Shown piece after piece: positions 1 through 6,489 of a stretch of DNA of 8,920 bases (its first letter is position 1; every line of letters begins with the position of its first letter). This DNA is from Chromatiales bacterium (GTDB lineage Bacteria > Pseudomonadota > Gammaproteobacteria > JACCYU01), in NCBI GenBank assembly GCA_031177845.1, contig JAPSGG010000037.1, positions 1 through 8,920 on the forward strand, in the 5' to 3' direction. A program made the position numbers and the translations under genes. The notes beneath the pieces are model-generated. The model saw only the letters and a list, made by a program, of their open reading frames with translations. It was not told where the DNA came from and did no database searches.

Positions 1-666
1 GAAGTAGGCGTGCACGGTTCGCCCCTCGCTTAACCAGATCCGTATACGCTCGGCCCACGCATCGAGCTCGCTCTCGCTGTAGGCCGAGGCGTAGGTGTGA
101 GGATGGCCATGCAATCGCACGTAGACGAGATCGGTGGTCACGCGCGCCCACATCGGCCAGTCGGCCGCATCCGACAGGCTGACAGCGACGTTGTGCTGGG
201 CCAAGGCATTCGCGACCTCGTCATCGAACCACGATTCGTTCCGCAACTCCAGGGCGTGCCGGACCTTAGGCCATTTATCCAGTGCCTCGGCAAAGCCTTG
301 CAGTCGCGCCAAGTTCTTTTTTAACCGGTGTGGCAACTGCCACAGCACCACCGCAAGTTTATGCCCCAGGCCCGCCACACTTGCGCGCTGCAGCTTAATC
401 GGTTCTTCGGCGTCCGCCAGCTTCTTATTGTGGGTGAGGAAACGATGGCCTTTGATCGCGAAGCGAAAATCATCCGGCGTTTGCTCATACCAGCGTTCCG
501 TGGTGCCGGCAGTCAATAATCGATAAAAGCTGGCATTGACCTCCAGCCCCGAGAAGCGACAAGCAGCGTAGCGCAGCCAGTCCTTTTGCGGCACGCCGGC
601 ATAGAAGCCGTCTTTCCACGCCTTATAGTTCCACCCGCTGGTGCCAATGTAGGCCTTGCCCATCAT
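1..666 (-). CDS. DUF72 (YecE-like) family protein, 3' end missing
   Basis: The minus strand is open from the left edge to an ATG at 666, giving 222 visible residues that end in HAYF at the edge. Family members of this subtype are slightly longer, so probably only 20-30 residues are lost. Motifs of the DUF72 TIM-barrel fold are clear: YIGTSGWNY (residues 6-14), GLEVNASFYR (40-49), VVLWQLP (106-112), LELRNESW (139-146) and VYVRLHG (181-187). The biochemical role of the family is not established, so I assign none. Two ATGs lie in tandem at 666 and 663. No good ribosome-binding site precedes them; a GAGG lies 14 bases upstream, which is too far. The gene is divergent from the reductase at 753 and shares an 86-base spacer with it. 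The family call is firm; the exact start is not. Confidence 0.9.
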   Translation of the reverse strand, partial: MMGKAYIGTSGWNYKAWKDGFYAGVPQKDWLRYAACRFSGLEVNASFYRLLTAGTTERWYEQTPDDFRFAIKGHRFLTHNKKLADAEEPIKLQRASVAGLGHKLAVVLWQLPHRLKKNLARLQGFAEALDKWPKVRHALELRNESWFDDEVANALAQHNVAVSLSDAADWPMWARVTTDLVYVRLHGHPHTYASAYSESELDAWAERIRIWLSEGRTVHAYF

Positions 667-696
667 AACAGTCGTTGAAACCTCAGCGTGCACGCG

Positions 697-726
697 TTCG
701 CCGGGTGATTTCGGAGCGGATATAAT
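697..726 (+). promoter_or_regulatory. Likely sigma70-type promoter for the reductase gene
   Basis: A perfect TATAAT lies at 721-726. A poor -35 match (TTCGCC, 697-702) sits 18 bases upstream. The spacing to the ATG at 753 fits a short leader, and an AAGGG ribosome-binding site at 741-745 follows. The -10 box is convincing and the -35 is weak, so activity may depend on an activator or be low. Confidence 0.45.
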
Positions 727-752
727 CGATAACTCTTCACAAGGGTAGCCTC

Positions 753-1592
753 ATGAACGCGAAAGTCTTACCGCTTTATCCCGAGCCTGGTCCGGCGCAG
801 TCCCTAAAAGGACTGTATCTCAGCCACCGGGTGCACGAGTTAGGCAGCGTACAATCGCCCTTTGTTTACGCCAACTTCGTCTCGAGCTTGGACGGGCGTA
901 TCGCGCTTGTCGAAGCCGACAAAGCTGAATCCAAGCTTCTGGAAGGCTTGACGAGCAGCAATGACTTCCGGTTGTTCCAGGAGCTCCAAGCGCAGGCGGA
1001 CTGTCTTGTAACGCATGGAGGCTATTTGCGCGCACTGGCACAGCAGCGTTTGGGAAATGTTCTGCAGGTGGGCGCCAGTGGCGATGGCGCAGAGTTAATC
1101 GAATGGCGAAGGAAAAACGGCTTGACTGAGCAGCCTGCCGTGGTGGTGGCTAGCGGCAGTCTTGATTTTCCTGTGCCAGAGTCGATCGAAGCGCATGGGC
1201 AACCGCTCTACATTGCCACCGGCAAGGGCGCCGATCGCGCACGTGTGCAGGCGTTGCGAGACCAAGGATTCAAGCTCATCTTCGCAGGTAACGGCAGGAT
1301 GGTAGAGGCCGCGCCGCTGGTGCGAGCGGTAGGCGAGCTCGGATACAAGTGCCTGTACCTTCTCACCGGGCCCCATATGCTGGACACCATGTTGCGCGAC
1401 GGCCGGCTGGCGCGGCTTTACTTGACGCTTACGCATCGCCTGCTGGGCGGAGAGCAGTTCCACACCATGATTCCGGGCTCGCCCCTGGGCGCGGCCGGGC
1501 GACTCAAGCTACGAACGCTGTATTACGACGAAGGCAAGTCCGACGGATGCGGGCAGTGGTTCGCACAGTTCGACTGTTCCCCAGGCGCATAA
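753..1592 (+). CDS. Stand-alone RibD C-terminal / DHFR-fold reductase-like protein
   Basis: The gene encodes 279 residues of the RibD_C family, whose known members reduce the ribosylamino-pyrimidine intermediate of riboflavin synthesis with NADPH. Visible signatures are VYANFVSSLDGRIAL (38-52), the family's N-terminal substrate-binding and nucleotide-fold strand, and CLVTHGGYLRAL (84-95). The C-terminal core reads LTGPHMLDTMLRDGRLARLYL followed by THRLLGG (204-233), where RibD proteins normally have a GGP..L...L..D.....L....LLGG pattern. The N-terminal zinc deaminase domain of full-length RibD is absent, and no other rib gene is nearby. The substrate is therefore uncertain: it could be a pyrimidine reductase paralogue or an unrelated NADPH-dependent reductase. 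The ATG is preceded by AAGGG at 741-745 with 7 bases of spacing. The family call is good; the exact reaction is inferred. Confidence 0.85.
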   Translation: MNAKVLPLYPEPGPAQSLKGLYLSHRVHELGSVQSPFVYANFVSSLDGRIALVEADKAESKLLEGLTSSNDFRLFQELQAQADCLVTHGGYLRALAQQRLGNVLQVGASGDGAELIEWRRKNGLTEQPAVVVASGSLDFPVPESIEAHGQPLYIATGKGADRARVQALRDQGFKLIFAGNGRMVEAAPLVRAVGELGYKCLYLLTGPHMLDTMLRDGRLARLYLTLTHRLLGGEQFHTMIPGSPLGAAGRLKLRTLYYDEGKSDGCGQWFAQFDCSPGA

Positions 1593-1630
1593 AATCGTTC
1601 AGGAGCGGTTAAGCCCTGTCGATGTACCTT

Positions 1631-1661
1631 TGGCCCGCAAGCTCGCTGAGTCTGCGGGCCA
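1631..1661 (+). other. 9-bp stem-loop between reductase and glycine-zipper genes
   Basis: TGGCCCGCA (1631-1639) is perfectly complementary to TGCGGGCCA (1653-1661), with a 13-base loop that can itself form a small CTC/GAG stem. No T-tract follows, so it is not a classical intrinsic terminator. It lies 27 bases before the next ATG and just before its ribosome-binding site, so it may slow transcription into, or shape the leader of, the glycine-zipper gene. Confidence 0.5.
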
Positions 1662-1687
1662 TCGGAACCGACAATGGGAGACAGATT

Positions 1688-2251
1688 ATGAACAAGCTCA
1701 TGTTGGCAAGCGCATTGGCCGTGCCGTTGATGTCCGCATGCGCGGCATCAGCTGGCCATCGCGGCTATGAATATAGCTCCGGCGAGTATCACGATTACGC
1801 TGAGGTGATCGATGTCGAACCCATCGTGCGGCAGGTGCATGTTTCCGATCCACGCCGCGAGTGTTGGCAGGAAGAGGTGCATTATCGCGATTACTACGCG
1901 GGCGGCCATAATACGGCCGGCAGCATGATCCTGGGCGGCCTGATCGGCGCGGTCATCGGTCACCAGTTCGGCCACGGCGACGATCGGGATACGAATGCGC
2001 TGGCCGGCGGTATCGTCGGAACAGCGCTCGGTCACGGAGTAGCCAGCCATCGGTGGCGAGGCCGCGGCTACGATCGAGTGGAGTATGAGGAGCGCTGTCA
2101 CACGGTCAACGACTACTATAGCGAGGAGCGCGTCGACAGTTATCGTGTGACTTATATCTATCACGGCGAGACCTTTACCACGCAATTGCCGTACGATCCG
2201 GGCGAACGGCTGCGCGTGCGCGTCGATGTCGATCCGGCGGGCTATCAATAG
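1688..2251 (+). CDS. Exported glycine-zipper 2TM domain protein
   Basis: The protein has 187 residues. The N-terminus MNKLMLASALAVPLMSA is a signal peptide, and ASA-G (residues 20-23) suits signal peptidase I. Cys18 in LMSAC could instead mark a degenerate lipobox. Two glycine-zipper stretches, MILGGLIGAVIGHQFGHG (80-97) and LAGGIVGTALGHG (105-117), are the 2TM zipper of the rickettsial 17-kDa antigen family. They are flanked by PRRECW (55-60) and YEERCHTV (133-140), which could supply a disulfide, and by a C-terminal beta-rich YRVTYIYHG...PYDPGERLRVRVDV block usual in this proteobacterial subfamily. The role is probably structural in the envelope; no enzyme activity is expected. I chose the ATG at 1688 because GGGAG (1676-1680) sits 7 bases upstream and a signal peptide begins there. 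An in-frame ATG at 1622 would put 22 unrelated residues in front. Confidence 0.88.
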   Translation: MNKLMLASALAVPLMSACAASAGHRGYEYSSGEYHDYAEVIDVEPIVRQVHVSDPRRECWQEEVHYRDYYAGGHNTAGSMILGGLIGAVIGHQFGHGDDRDTNALAGGIVGTALGHGVASHRWRGRGYDRVEYEERCHTVNDYYSEERVDSYRVTYIYHGETFTTQLPYDPGERLRVRVDVDPAGYQ

Positions 2252-2274
2252 CCGGAGGATATACAATTCGGCCC

Positions 2275-2562
2275 ATGAGGGGCTTGCGAATTGCGGCAAC
2301 GATAACGTATCTGCTTGGCGCATGGGCGGTGCCCATCCATGCCCAACCGCTTCTGGACCTGGAGCCCGGTTCTACCTTCATCCCGGAGGCGCGGGAAGAC
2401 GTCATTTCCCGCGAAGCCGCTGCGCTCGAGGCACAGGCGCACTATGGCGGCAGGGTGCTGTCGGTGGAACTCGAGCGGCCTGACAGCGGACCACCCTTCT
2501 ACCGCGTCAAACTGCTGTCGAACGGCAACGTGCGCGTGGTGAATGTTGACGCGCAGAGATAG
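2275..2562 (+). CDS. Small secreted PepSY-domain protein
   Basis: The protein has 95 residues with a clear signal peptide ending IHA-Q, so cleavage is expected after Ala23 and the mature protein is about 72 residues. Residues about 43-92 (VISREAAALEAQAHYGGRVLSVELER, then YRVKLLSNGNVRVVNVDA) match the PepSY pattern: an N-terminal helix, a V..VEL strand, then a Y.VK.....G.V..V.VDA ending. Small single-PepSY proteins are often encoded directly before an OmpR-type regulator and kinase, as here, and are thought to act in the periplasm on a sensor or protease. That role is inferred from context. The gene lies 23 bases after the glycine-zipper stop and 29 bases before the regulator start, so it heads or belongs to the same operon. 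GGAGG at 2254-2258 is 16 bases from the ATG, which is unusually far. Confidence 0.85.
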   Translation: MRGLRIAATITYLLGAWAVPIHAQPLLDLEPGSTFIPEAREDVISREAAALEAQAHYGGRVLSVELERPDSGPPFYRVKLLSNGNVRVVNVDAQR

Positions 2563-2591
2563 TCCGCTTCCCGCCGATCCCATCCGCGGCT

Positions 2592-3272
2592 ATGCGCGCG
2601 CTTATCATCGAGGATGATGACGACCTGCGGATGCAGATCGTCGAGCATTTGAAAGCGCGTGGATTTGCGGTGGATAGCGCCGCGGACGGCAATGAAGGGC
2701 TTTTCTTCGCCACCGAGTACCCGATCGACATGGCCATCGTCGATCTTGGCCTGCCCGGCCTCACAGGAATCGAGATCATCCGGCGCACCCGCGCAGCCGG
2801 ACATCGCTTTCCCATCCTCATTCTCACCGCGCGAGACCGCTGGCAGGACAAGGTCGAGGGGCTTGAGGCAGGCGCCGACGATTACTTGGTGAAACCCTTT
2901 CACGCAGAGGAACTGATGGCGCGCGTGCGCGCGCTCCTGCGCAGGGCAGCCGGCTGGGCGCAGCCGCAGCTGCGCTGCGGGCCGGTAACGCTGGAGCCCG
3001 CAAGCCAGACCGTAATGCTGCATGGTGCCGAGATCGAGTTAACGGCATACGAATACAAGGTGCTCGAATACCTCATGCTGCACGCGGGAGAGGTCGTATC
3101 GAAAACGGCCCTGACCGAGCACATCTACCAGGAGGGGGACGATCGCGACAGCAACGTGATCGAGGTCTTCATAAGACGCCTGCGGCGTAAGCTCGATCCG
3201 GACGAATCGCTGAATCCGATCGAGACTCTGCGCGGCCGCGGCTATCGCTTGACCCTGACGCGCCAGGGATGA
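2592..3272 (+). CDS. OmpR/PhoB-family response regulator (PhoP-like)
   Basis: The protein has 226 residues. The receiver domain (1-118) keeps every key residue: the acidic pocket in IIEDDDD (Asp8/Asp9), the phospho-acceptor Asp51 in AIVDLGLPG, Thr79 in LILTARD and Lys101 in YLVKPF. A winged-helix DNA-binding domain follows (about 125-222) with ELTAYEYKVLEYL, SNVIEVFIRRLRRKLD and the wing IETLRGRGYRL. These are standard for OmpR/PhoB regulators, which bind tandem DNA sites as phosphorylated dimers. It overlaps its kinase by ATGA, so the two are translationally coupled cognate partners. The PepSY gene before it and the kinase architecture make PhoP the closest analogue, but the signal and regulon cannot be read from the sequence. 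The ATG at 2592 has no clear ribosome-binding site but is exactly where receiver domains begin. Confidence 0.95.
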   Translation: MRALIIEDDDDLRMQIVEHLKARGFAVDSAADGNEGLFFATEYPIDMAIVDLGLPGLTGIEIIRRTRAAGHRFPILILTARDRWQDKVEGLEAGADDYLVKPFHAEELMARVRALLRRAAGWAQPQLRCGPVTLEPASQTVMLHGAEIELTAYEYKVLEYLMLHAGEVVSKTALTEHIYQEGDDRDSNVIEVFIRRLRRKLDPDESLNPIETLRGRGYRLTLTRQG

Positions 3273-4609
3273 ATTCGCTCAAAGGTCGCCTGCTTATCGC
3301 GGCGATACTGGTACTCGCGGCCTTCATCATTTTCACCGGCCTCGCCCTGGAGCGCGCTTTTCACCGTGGCGCGGAGCAGGCTGTACAGGATCGGCTGCAA
3401 GGCCTGATTTACGCCATACTGGGTGCCACCGAGGTCGAGTCTGATGGCAGAGTGCGCGTCGCCTTAGGCGACTTGCCTGACGAACGCCTCTTGCTGCCTG
3501 ACTCGGGGCTTTACGCCGCGATCCTGAGCCCCGACGGGGAGAGTCTGTGGCGCTCACCATCCCTGTTCAGCTCGCTGCCCGATATCGCCGCCCCGGGCGT
3601 GGGTGAATGGCGCTTCGAGCGTGCCGAGCGACAGGATGAGTGGCCGCTGTTTGTATTGGCTTTCGGCGTGCGCTGGGCATTGAACGATGAGGAGCATCGG
3701 CGCTTTACCTTTCTGGCGCTGGAAGACACTAAGGGCTTCGAGCACCAGCTGCGGGATTTTCGCGGCACGTTGTTCGGCTGGCTTATTGCGGCCGCCATCC
3801 TCTTGCTGCTCACGCAGCTGCTGGTGTTGCGCTGGGGACTCTCGCCTTTAAGGAAGTTCGCGCGCGAGCTGCGCGCGATTGAGGCAGGCCAAAAGGAGCA
3901 GCTCGAAGGACGTCACCATGACGAGCTCAGGCCGCTGGCCAACGCGCTGAACGCGTTATTGCGCAGCGAACGCAGTCGCCAGACGCGCTACCGCAACGCG
4001 CTCGCCGATCTCGCGCACAGCCTCAAGACGCCGCTTGCCGTGTTGCGGGGGCTGGCCGATCGTGCTCCTGCCGCTGAAGAGGACACGGCGCGCCTGTCCG
4101 AACAGGTCGCGCGCATGGATCAGATCGTCGAGTATCAGCTCAAGCGAGCCGCCGCGGTCGGTAGCCAGACGCTGATGCGACAGATCGAGTTAAGACCGGT
4201 GGTGGACAAGATCCTTCGCGCGCTCAAGAAGGTATATCACCACAAATCCATAGACTACACGATCAATATTCCCCTCACGCTTCGGGTGCGTGTGGACGAA
4301 GGCGATCTCATGGAGGTGCTCGGCAATCTGTTGGATAACGCAGCCAAATGCTGCCATAAACACGTCAAGGTCACCGCGTCGCTCGATGGCCGCTCCGTAC
4401 AATGGCTGGTCGATGATGATGGATTAGGTTTCCCGCCCGAACAGCGGGAAGCGGTCCTGGAACGCGGCGTACGGTTGGATACGCGCCGTGAAGGGCAGGG
4501 TATCGGTCTGTCGGTGGTGGCTGAAATCATGAGAGCCTATGGCGGTACGATCAGGCTCGACGAAAGTCCGCTCGGCGGCGCGCGCGTAGCGCTGGTATGG
4601 CCTGTATAA
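3269..4609 (+). CDS. Membrane sensor histidine kinase (PhoQ-like)
   Basis: The protein has 446 residues. TM1 is about 8-28, a periplasmic sensor region about 29-167, TM2 about 168-190, then a HAMP-like linker (191-240). The dimerisation/phosphoacceptor helix is DLAHSLKTPLAVLRG, with His250 the autophosphorylated residue. The ATPase domain shows the N box GNLLDNAAK (352-360, Asn357), G1 box VDDDGLGF (381-388) and G2 box GQGIGLSV (409-416). All catalytic boxes are intact, so an active kinase is expected. The start ATG overlaps the regulator stop by four bases. Organisation and sensor size resemble PhoQ, but the acidic EDDDDAE-type patch of enterobacterial PhoQ is not present; the closest feature near TM2 is only NDEEH (139-143). 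Magnesium sensing should therefore not be assumed. The kinase call is certain, the PhoQ affinity moderate. Confidence 0.95.
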   Translation: MNSLKGRLLIAAILVLAAFIIFTGLALERAFHRGAEQAVQDRLQGLIYAILGATEVESDGRVRVALGDLPDERLLLPDSGLYAAILSPDGESLWRSPSLFSSLPDIAAPGVGEWRFERAERQDEWPLFVLAFGVRWALNDEEHRRFTFLALEDTKGFEHQLRDFRGTLFGWLIAAAILLLLTQLLVLRWGLSPLRKFARELRAIEAGQKEQLEGRHHDELRPLANALNALLRSERSRQTRYRNALADLAHSLKTPLAVLRGLADRAPAAEEDTARLSEQVARMDQIVEYQLKRAAAVGSQTLMRQIELRPVVDKILRALKKVYHHKSIDYTINIPLTLRVRVDEGDLMEVLGNLLDNAAKCCHKHVKVTASLDGRSVQWLVDDDGLGFPPEQREAVLERGVRLDTRREGQGIGLSVVAEIMRAYGGTIRLDESPLGGARVALVWPV

Positions 4610-4620
4610 CAGGATTTGCT

Positions 4621-4648
4621 TTGTTGACGGCGTATGGACAGCTAGAAT
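4621..4648 (+). promoter_or_regulatory. Weak candidate promoter before the SH3 gene
   Basis: In the 89-base gap after the kinase gene, TAGAAT (4643-4648) is a five-of-six match to a -10 box. TTGTTG (4621-4626) sits 16 bases upstream as a poor -35. A better -35 match, TTGACG (4624-4629), is only 13 bases away, which is too short. The gene may alternatively be transcribed from the kinase operon. Confidence 0.25.
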
Positions 4649-4688
4649 GCGGGTCACTCCAAGTCCATGAGCAGTGGGCACATAATTG

Positions 4689-4701
4689 GGGAGGGACATT
4701 G
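4689..4701 (+). promoter_or_regulatory. Ribosome-binding site that sets a TTG start
   Basis: GGGAGG (4689-4694) is followed after 4 bases by TTG (4699-4701). It is the only strong Shine-Dalgarno sequence in the gap, and translation from this TTG yields a signal peptide at once. The upstream in-frame ATG at 4597 lies inside the kinase gene and has no such site. Confidence 0.7.
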
Positions 4702-5376
4702 ATTACCGCCGACAAGACGATTGCCAAGCTGGTTTTCGCGCTGTGTTTACTGGGGGTTGCCGGCATCTCGCCAGCGCAGGATAGGCGCTACATCAGTGAT
4801 GAATTTCAAGCACCGGTACGCGATGCGCCGAAAGAGGACTCCCGAATCGTTACCCTGTTCCTCAGCGGCACTCCCGTGGAAGTGTTGCAAGAAGGTGTGC
4901 GCGGTTACAGCCTGATCCGCGCCCAGGGGACCGAGGGCTGGATACTGACGCGCCATCTGATGGATATACCCAGCGGCCGGGCCAGGCTGGCGCAAGCCGA
5001 AGAGCGCTTCGAGGAACGGCGCATCGCGCTCGAGCAAAGCCAGCAGACAGTCAAGGATTTGCAGGCCCGCGTCGACGATCTCGTGCAGCGTAACGAGGTG
5101 CTTGCGAAGCAGCGCAGCGAACTTCAGGATGAGCTAGCCGCCTTGCGCAAGCGCACCGCGGAACCGCTCGCGACTGAAGCGGAAAACGTGCGGCTTCGAC
5201 AGGCGCTACAACAGGAGAGGCAAACGGTGCGCGAGCTGATGGACGAGAACGATGCACTCGAGGTGCAGGCTATCCGAGACTGGTTTCTGATCGGCGTCGC
5301 GGTCGCGCTCGGTAGCCTTTTGTTGGGCGTCATCATCGCGCGCATCCCCCGGCGGAGAAATCGCCGGAATTGGTGA
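4699..5376 (+). CDS. TIGR04211/YgiM-like SH3-domain, coiled-coil, C-terminally anchored protein
   Basis: From the TTG the product is 225 residues. It has a signal peptide (1-26, ending ISPA-Q). A bacterial SH3 domain (about 30-90) reads YISDEFQAPVRDAP, then V.LFLSGTPVEVLQEG, then GYSLIRAQGTEGWILTRHL. A long, charged coiled coil rich in Q, E, R and L follows (about 95-190). One C-terminal membrane helix (194-216, WFLIGVAVALGSLLLGVIIARI) is closed by a basic RRRNRRNW tail. That order is the hallmark of the YgiM/TIGR04211 family of gammaproteobacteria, whose SH3 domain sits in the periplasm and is tethered to the inner membrane; the cellular role is poorly defined. The gene stands 89 bases after the kinase and 46 bases before the glycohydrolase. 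Domain calls are strong; the start rests on the ribosome-binding site and signal peptide. Confidence 0.9.
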   Translation: MITADKTIAKLVFALCLLGVAGISPAQDRRYISDEFQAPVRDAPKEDSRIVTLFLSGTPVEVLQEGVRGYSLIRAQGTEGWILTRHLMDIPSGRARLAQAEERFEERRIALEQSQQTVKDLQARVDDLVQRNEVLAKQRSELQDELAALRKRTAEPLATEAENVRLRQALQQERQTVRELMDENDALEVQAIRDWFLIGVAVALGSLLLGVIIARIPRRRNRRNW

Positions 5377-5422
5377 GCGCCACAGAGCGCAGCGCCCGCT
5401 GCAGTCACAGAAGATATGACTT

Positions 5423-6352
5423 ATGCAGATGCTTGACAGCGCGATCGGCGGCACCCGATCAGCCTTCATCAGCCTTGAAGGCCTGTCAGTGGGCGATGCA
5501 TTCGGGGAGATGTTCTTTGCGCTACCGGTCAGAGACATCCGAGAACGCCGGCTCCCTCCCGGGCCATGGCGGTGGACCGATGACACGCATATGGCGTTGT
5601 CGATTGTGGAGATCCTCGCGCGGTACGGGCGGATCGAGCAGGACGCGCTAGCGGAGTCATTTGCGTCTCGCTTCAGCCAGGAGCCGTGGCGCGGTTACGG
5701 TATGGGCGCCGCACAACTGTTGGCCCGCATCGGTGCCGGCGGCGATTGGCGCAAGGAGGCACCCAGGTTGTTCCGAAGTGGATCCTTTGGCAACGGCGGG
5801 GCGATGCGCGCAGCGCCCATCGGAGCCTACTTCAGGGGCGACGCGAAAAAGGCCGCACACGAGGCCCGGCTTGCCGCGGAGATCACTCACGGCCACATCG
5901 ATGGACAGGCAGGGGCCATGGCGATAGCAGCGGCGGCTGCCTTGACTGCCGCAGGCGAAGGCGGTGATGCTGCGCAATTACTGTCCACAGTGGCAAAGCT
6001 GCTACCGGCCTGCGCGACGCGCGAGGGCATCGAGCGCGCCCGCGAGATTCCTCACACCGACACCGGGCGAGCGGTGCTAGAACTCGGTACCGGCCAACGA
6101 TTGTCTGCGCAGGATACGGTGCCGTTCTGTCTGTGGTGCGCCGTTCACCACCGCCGCGATTTCAGTAGCGCGCTATGGCAGACGGTGGCAGGGCTTGGGG
6201 ACCGCGATACCACCTGCGCGATCGTGGGAGGCATTGTGGCCTCGTCGGTGGGCGGAGTGCCCGCGGAATGGGTCAGGCGCAGAGAGCCGCTACCAGATCT
6301 TCACCTCGAAGACAAAGTCTCACCGCAGATGCGCAGAAGACCGCAGCGCTGA
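5423..6352 (+). CDS. ADP-ribosylglycohydrolase (DraG/ARH) family enzyme
   Basis: The protein has 309 residues, usual for the family, which removes ADP-ribose from proteins or small molecules using two Mg or Mn ions. Motifs appear in order: GDAFG (24-28), the metal-binding WTDDTHMA (51-58, with Thr52, Asp53 and Asp54), SFGNGGAMRAAPIG (121-134), ITHGHIDG (154-161) and the second metal site GDRDTTCAIVGGIVASSVG (259-277), where Asp260, Asp262 and Thr263 replace the family's usual D.DT. All expected ligands are present, so activity is likely; it is presumably cytoplasmic as no signal peptide is seen. No ADP-ribosyltransferase is visible nearby, so the substrate is open. The last 12 residues (298-309, VSPQMRRRPQR region) are encoded by a periodic repeat and are probably not native. 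The start at 5423 lacks a good ribosome-binding site; Met3 (5429) is an alternative. Confidence 0.9.
   Translation: MQMLDSAIGGTRSAFISLEGLSVGDAFGEMFFALPVRDIRERRLPPGPWRWTDDTHMALSIVEILARYGRIEQDALAESFASRFSQEPWRGYGMGAAQLLARIGAGGDWRKEAPRLFRSGSFGNGGAMRAAPIGAYFRGDAKKAAHEARLAAEITHGHIDGQAGAMAIAAAAALTAAGEGGDAAQLLSTVAKLLPACATREGIERAREIPHTDTGRAVLELGTGQRLSAQDTVPFCLWCAVHHRRDFSSALWQTVAGLGDRDTTCAIVGGIVASSVGGVPAEWVRRREPLPDLHLEDKVSPQMRRRPQR
6316..6348 (+). repeat. CGCAG-type periodic repeat overlapping the glycohydrolase 3' end
   Basis: Three CGCAG cores occur at 6324, 6332 and 6342, spaced 8 and 10 bases, preceded by GTCTCACC. The pattern CTCACCGCAGA.GCGCAGA.GA.CGCAG resembles short periodic elements that I recall seeing scattered in many environmental bacterial genomes, usually between genes. 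It lies in the last 12 codons of the glycohydrolase gene. A related element in the opposite orientation lies at 6644-6663. Confidence 0.5.
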
Positions 6353-6368
6353 TTATAAACTTAGCGTA

Positions 6369-6454
6369 GGGGGATCAGAGAGAATGTGTGCTGACCTACG
6401 AACTCGCAAGAAATCCCCCGTTCGCCGCTTGCGTCGGTCAGCCCCCTTTGATCC
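6369..6454 (+). other. Nested stem-loop with a competing pairing, in the 6353-6675 gap
   Basis: Three stems nest: GGATCA (6372-6377) with TGATCC (6449-6454); GCTGACC (6390-6396) with GGTCAGC (6436-6442); and CGCAAG (6405-6410) with CTTGCG (6428-6433), closing a 17-base loop. The loop contains ATCCCCC (6413-6419), complementary to GGGGGAT (6369-6375) at the left base, so either a pseudoknot or an alternative fold is possible. It starts 17 bases after the glycohydrolase stop. It could be a transcript end structure, the palindromic left end of a small mobile element, or chance. No T-tract follows, so a standard terminator is unlikely. Confidence 0.45.
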
Positions 6455-6489
6455 AAAAGGAGCAGCGAGTGTTGCGCGCGATACAGTCG

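Noticed and set aside
1631..1661. Intrinsic terminator after the reductase gene
   Set aside because: The hairpin is strong but is followed by ATCGGAACC with no T-tract, so I kept it only as a stem-loop.
1622..1687. Upstream in-frame ATG at 1622 for the glycine-zipper gene
   Set aside because: It runs through the 1631-1661 stem-loop, has no ribosome-binding site, and would bury the signal peptide that begins at 1688.
1748..2323. Long antisense frame of 191 residues opposite the glycine-zipper gene
   Set aside because: The plus-strand frame has a family match, ribosome-binding site and signal peptide; the antisense one has none.
4597..4698. In-frame ATG at 4597 for the SH3 protein
   Set aside because: It lies inside the end of the kinase gene and adds 34 residues before a clear signal peptide; the TTG at 4699 has the strong ribosome-binding site.
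5377..5422. Promoter or terminator in the 46-base gap before the glycohydrolase
   Set aside because: No convincing -10/-35 pair, hairpin or T-tract; the gene may be read from upstream.
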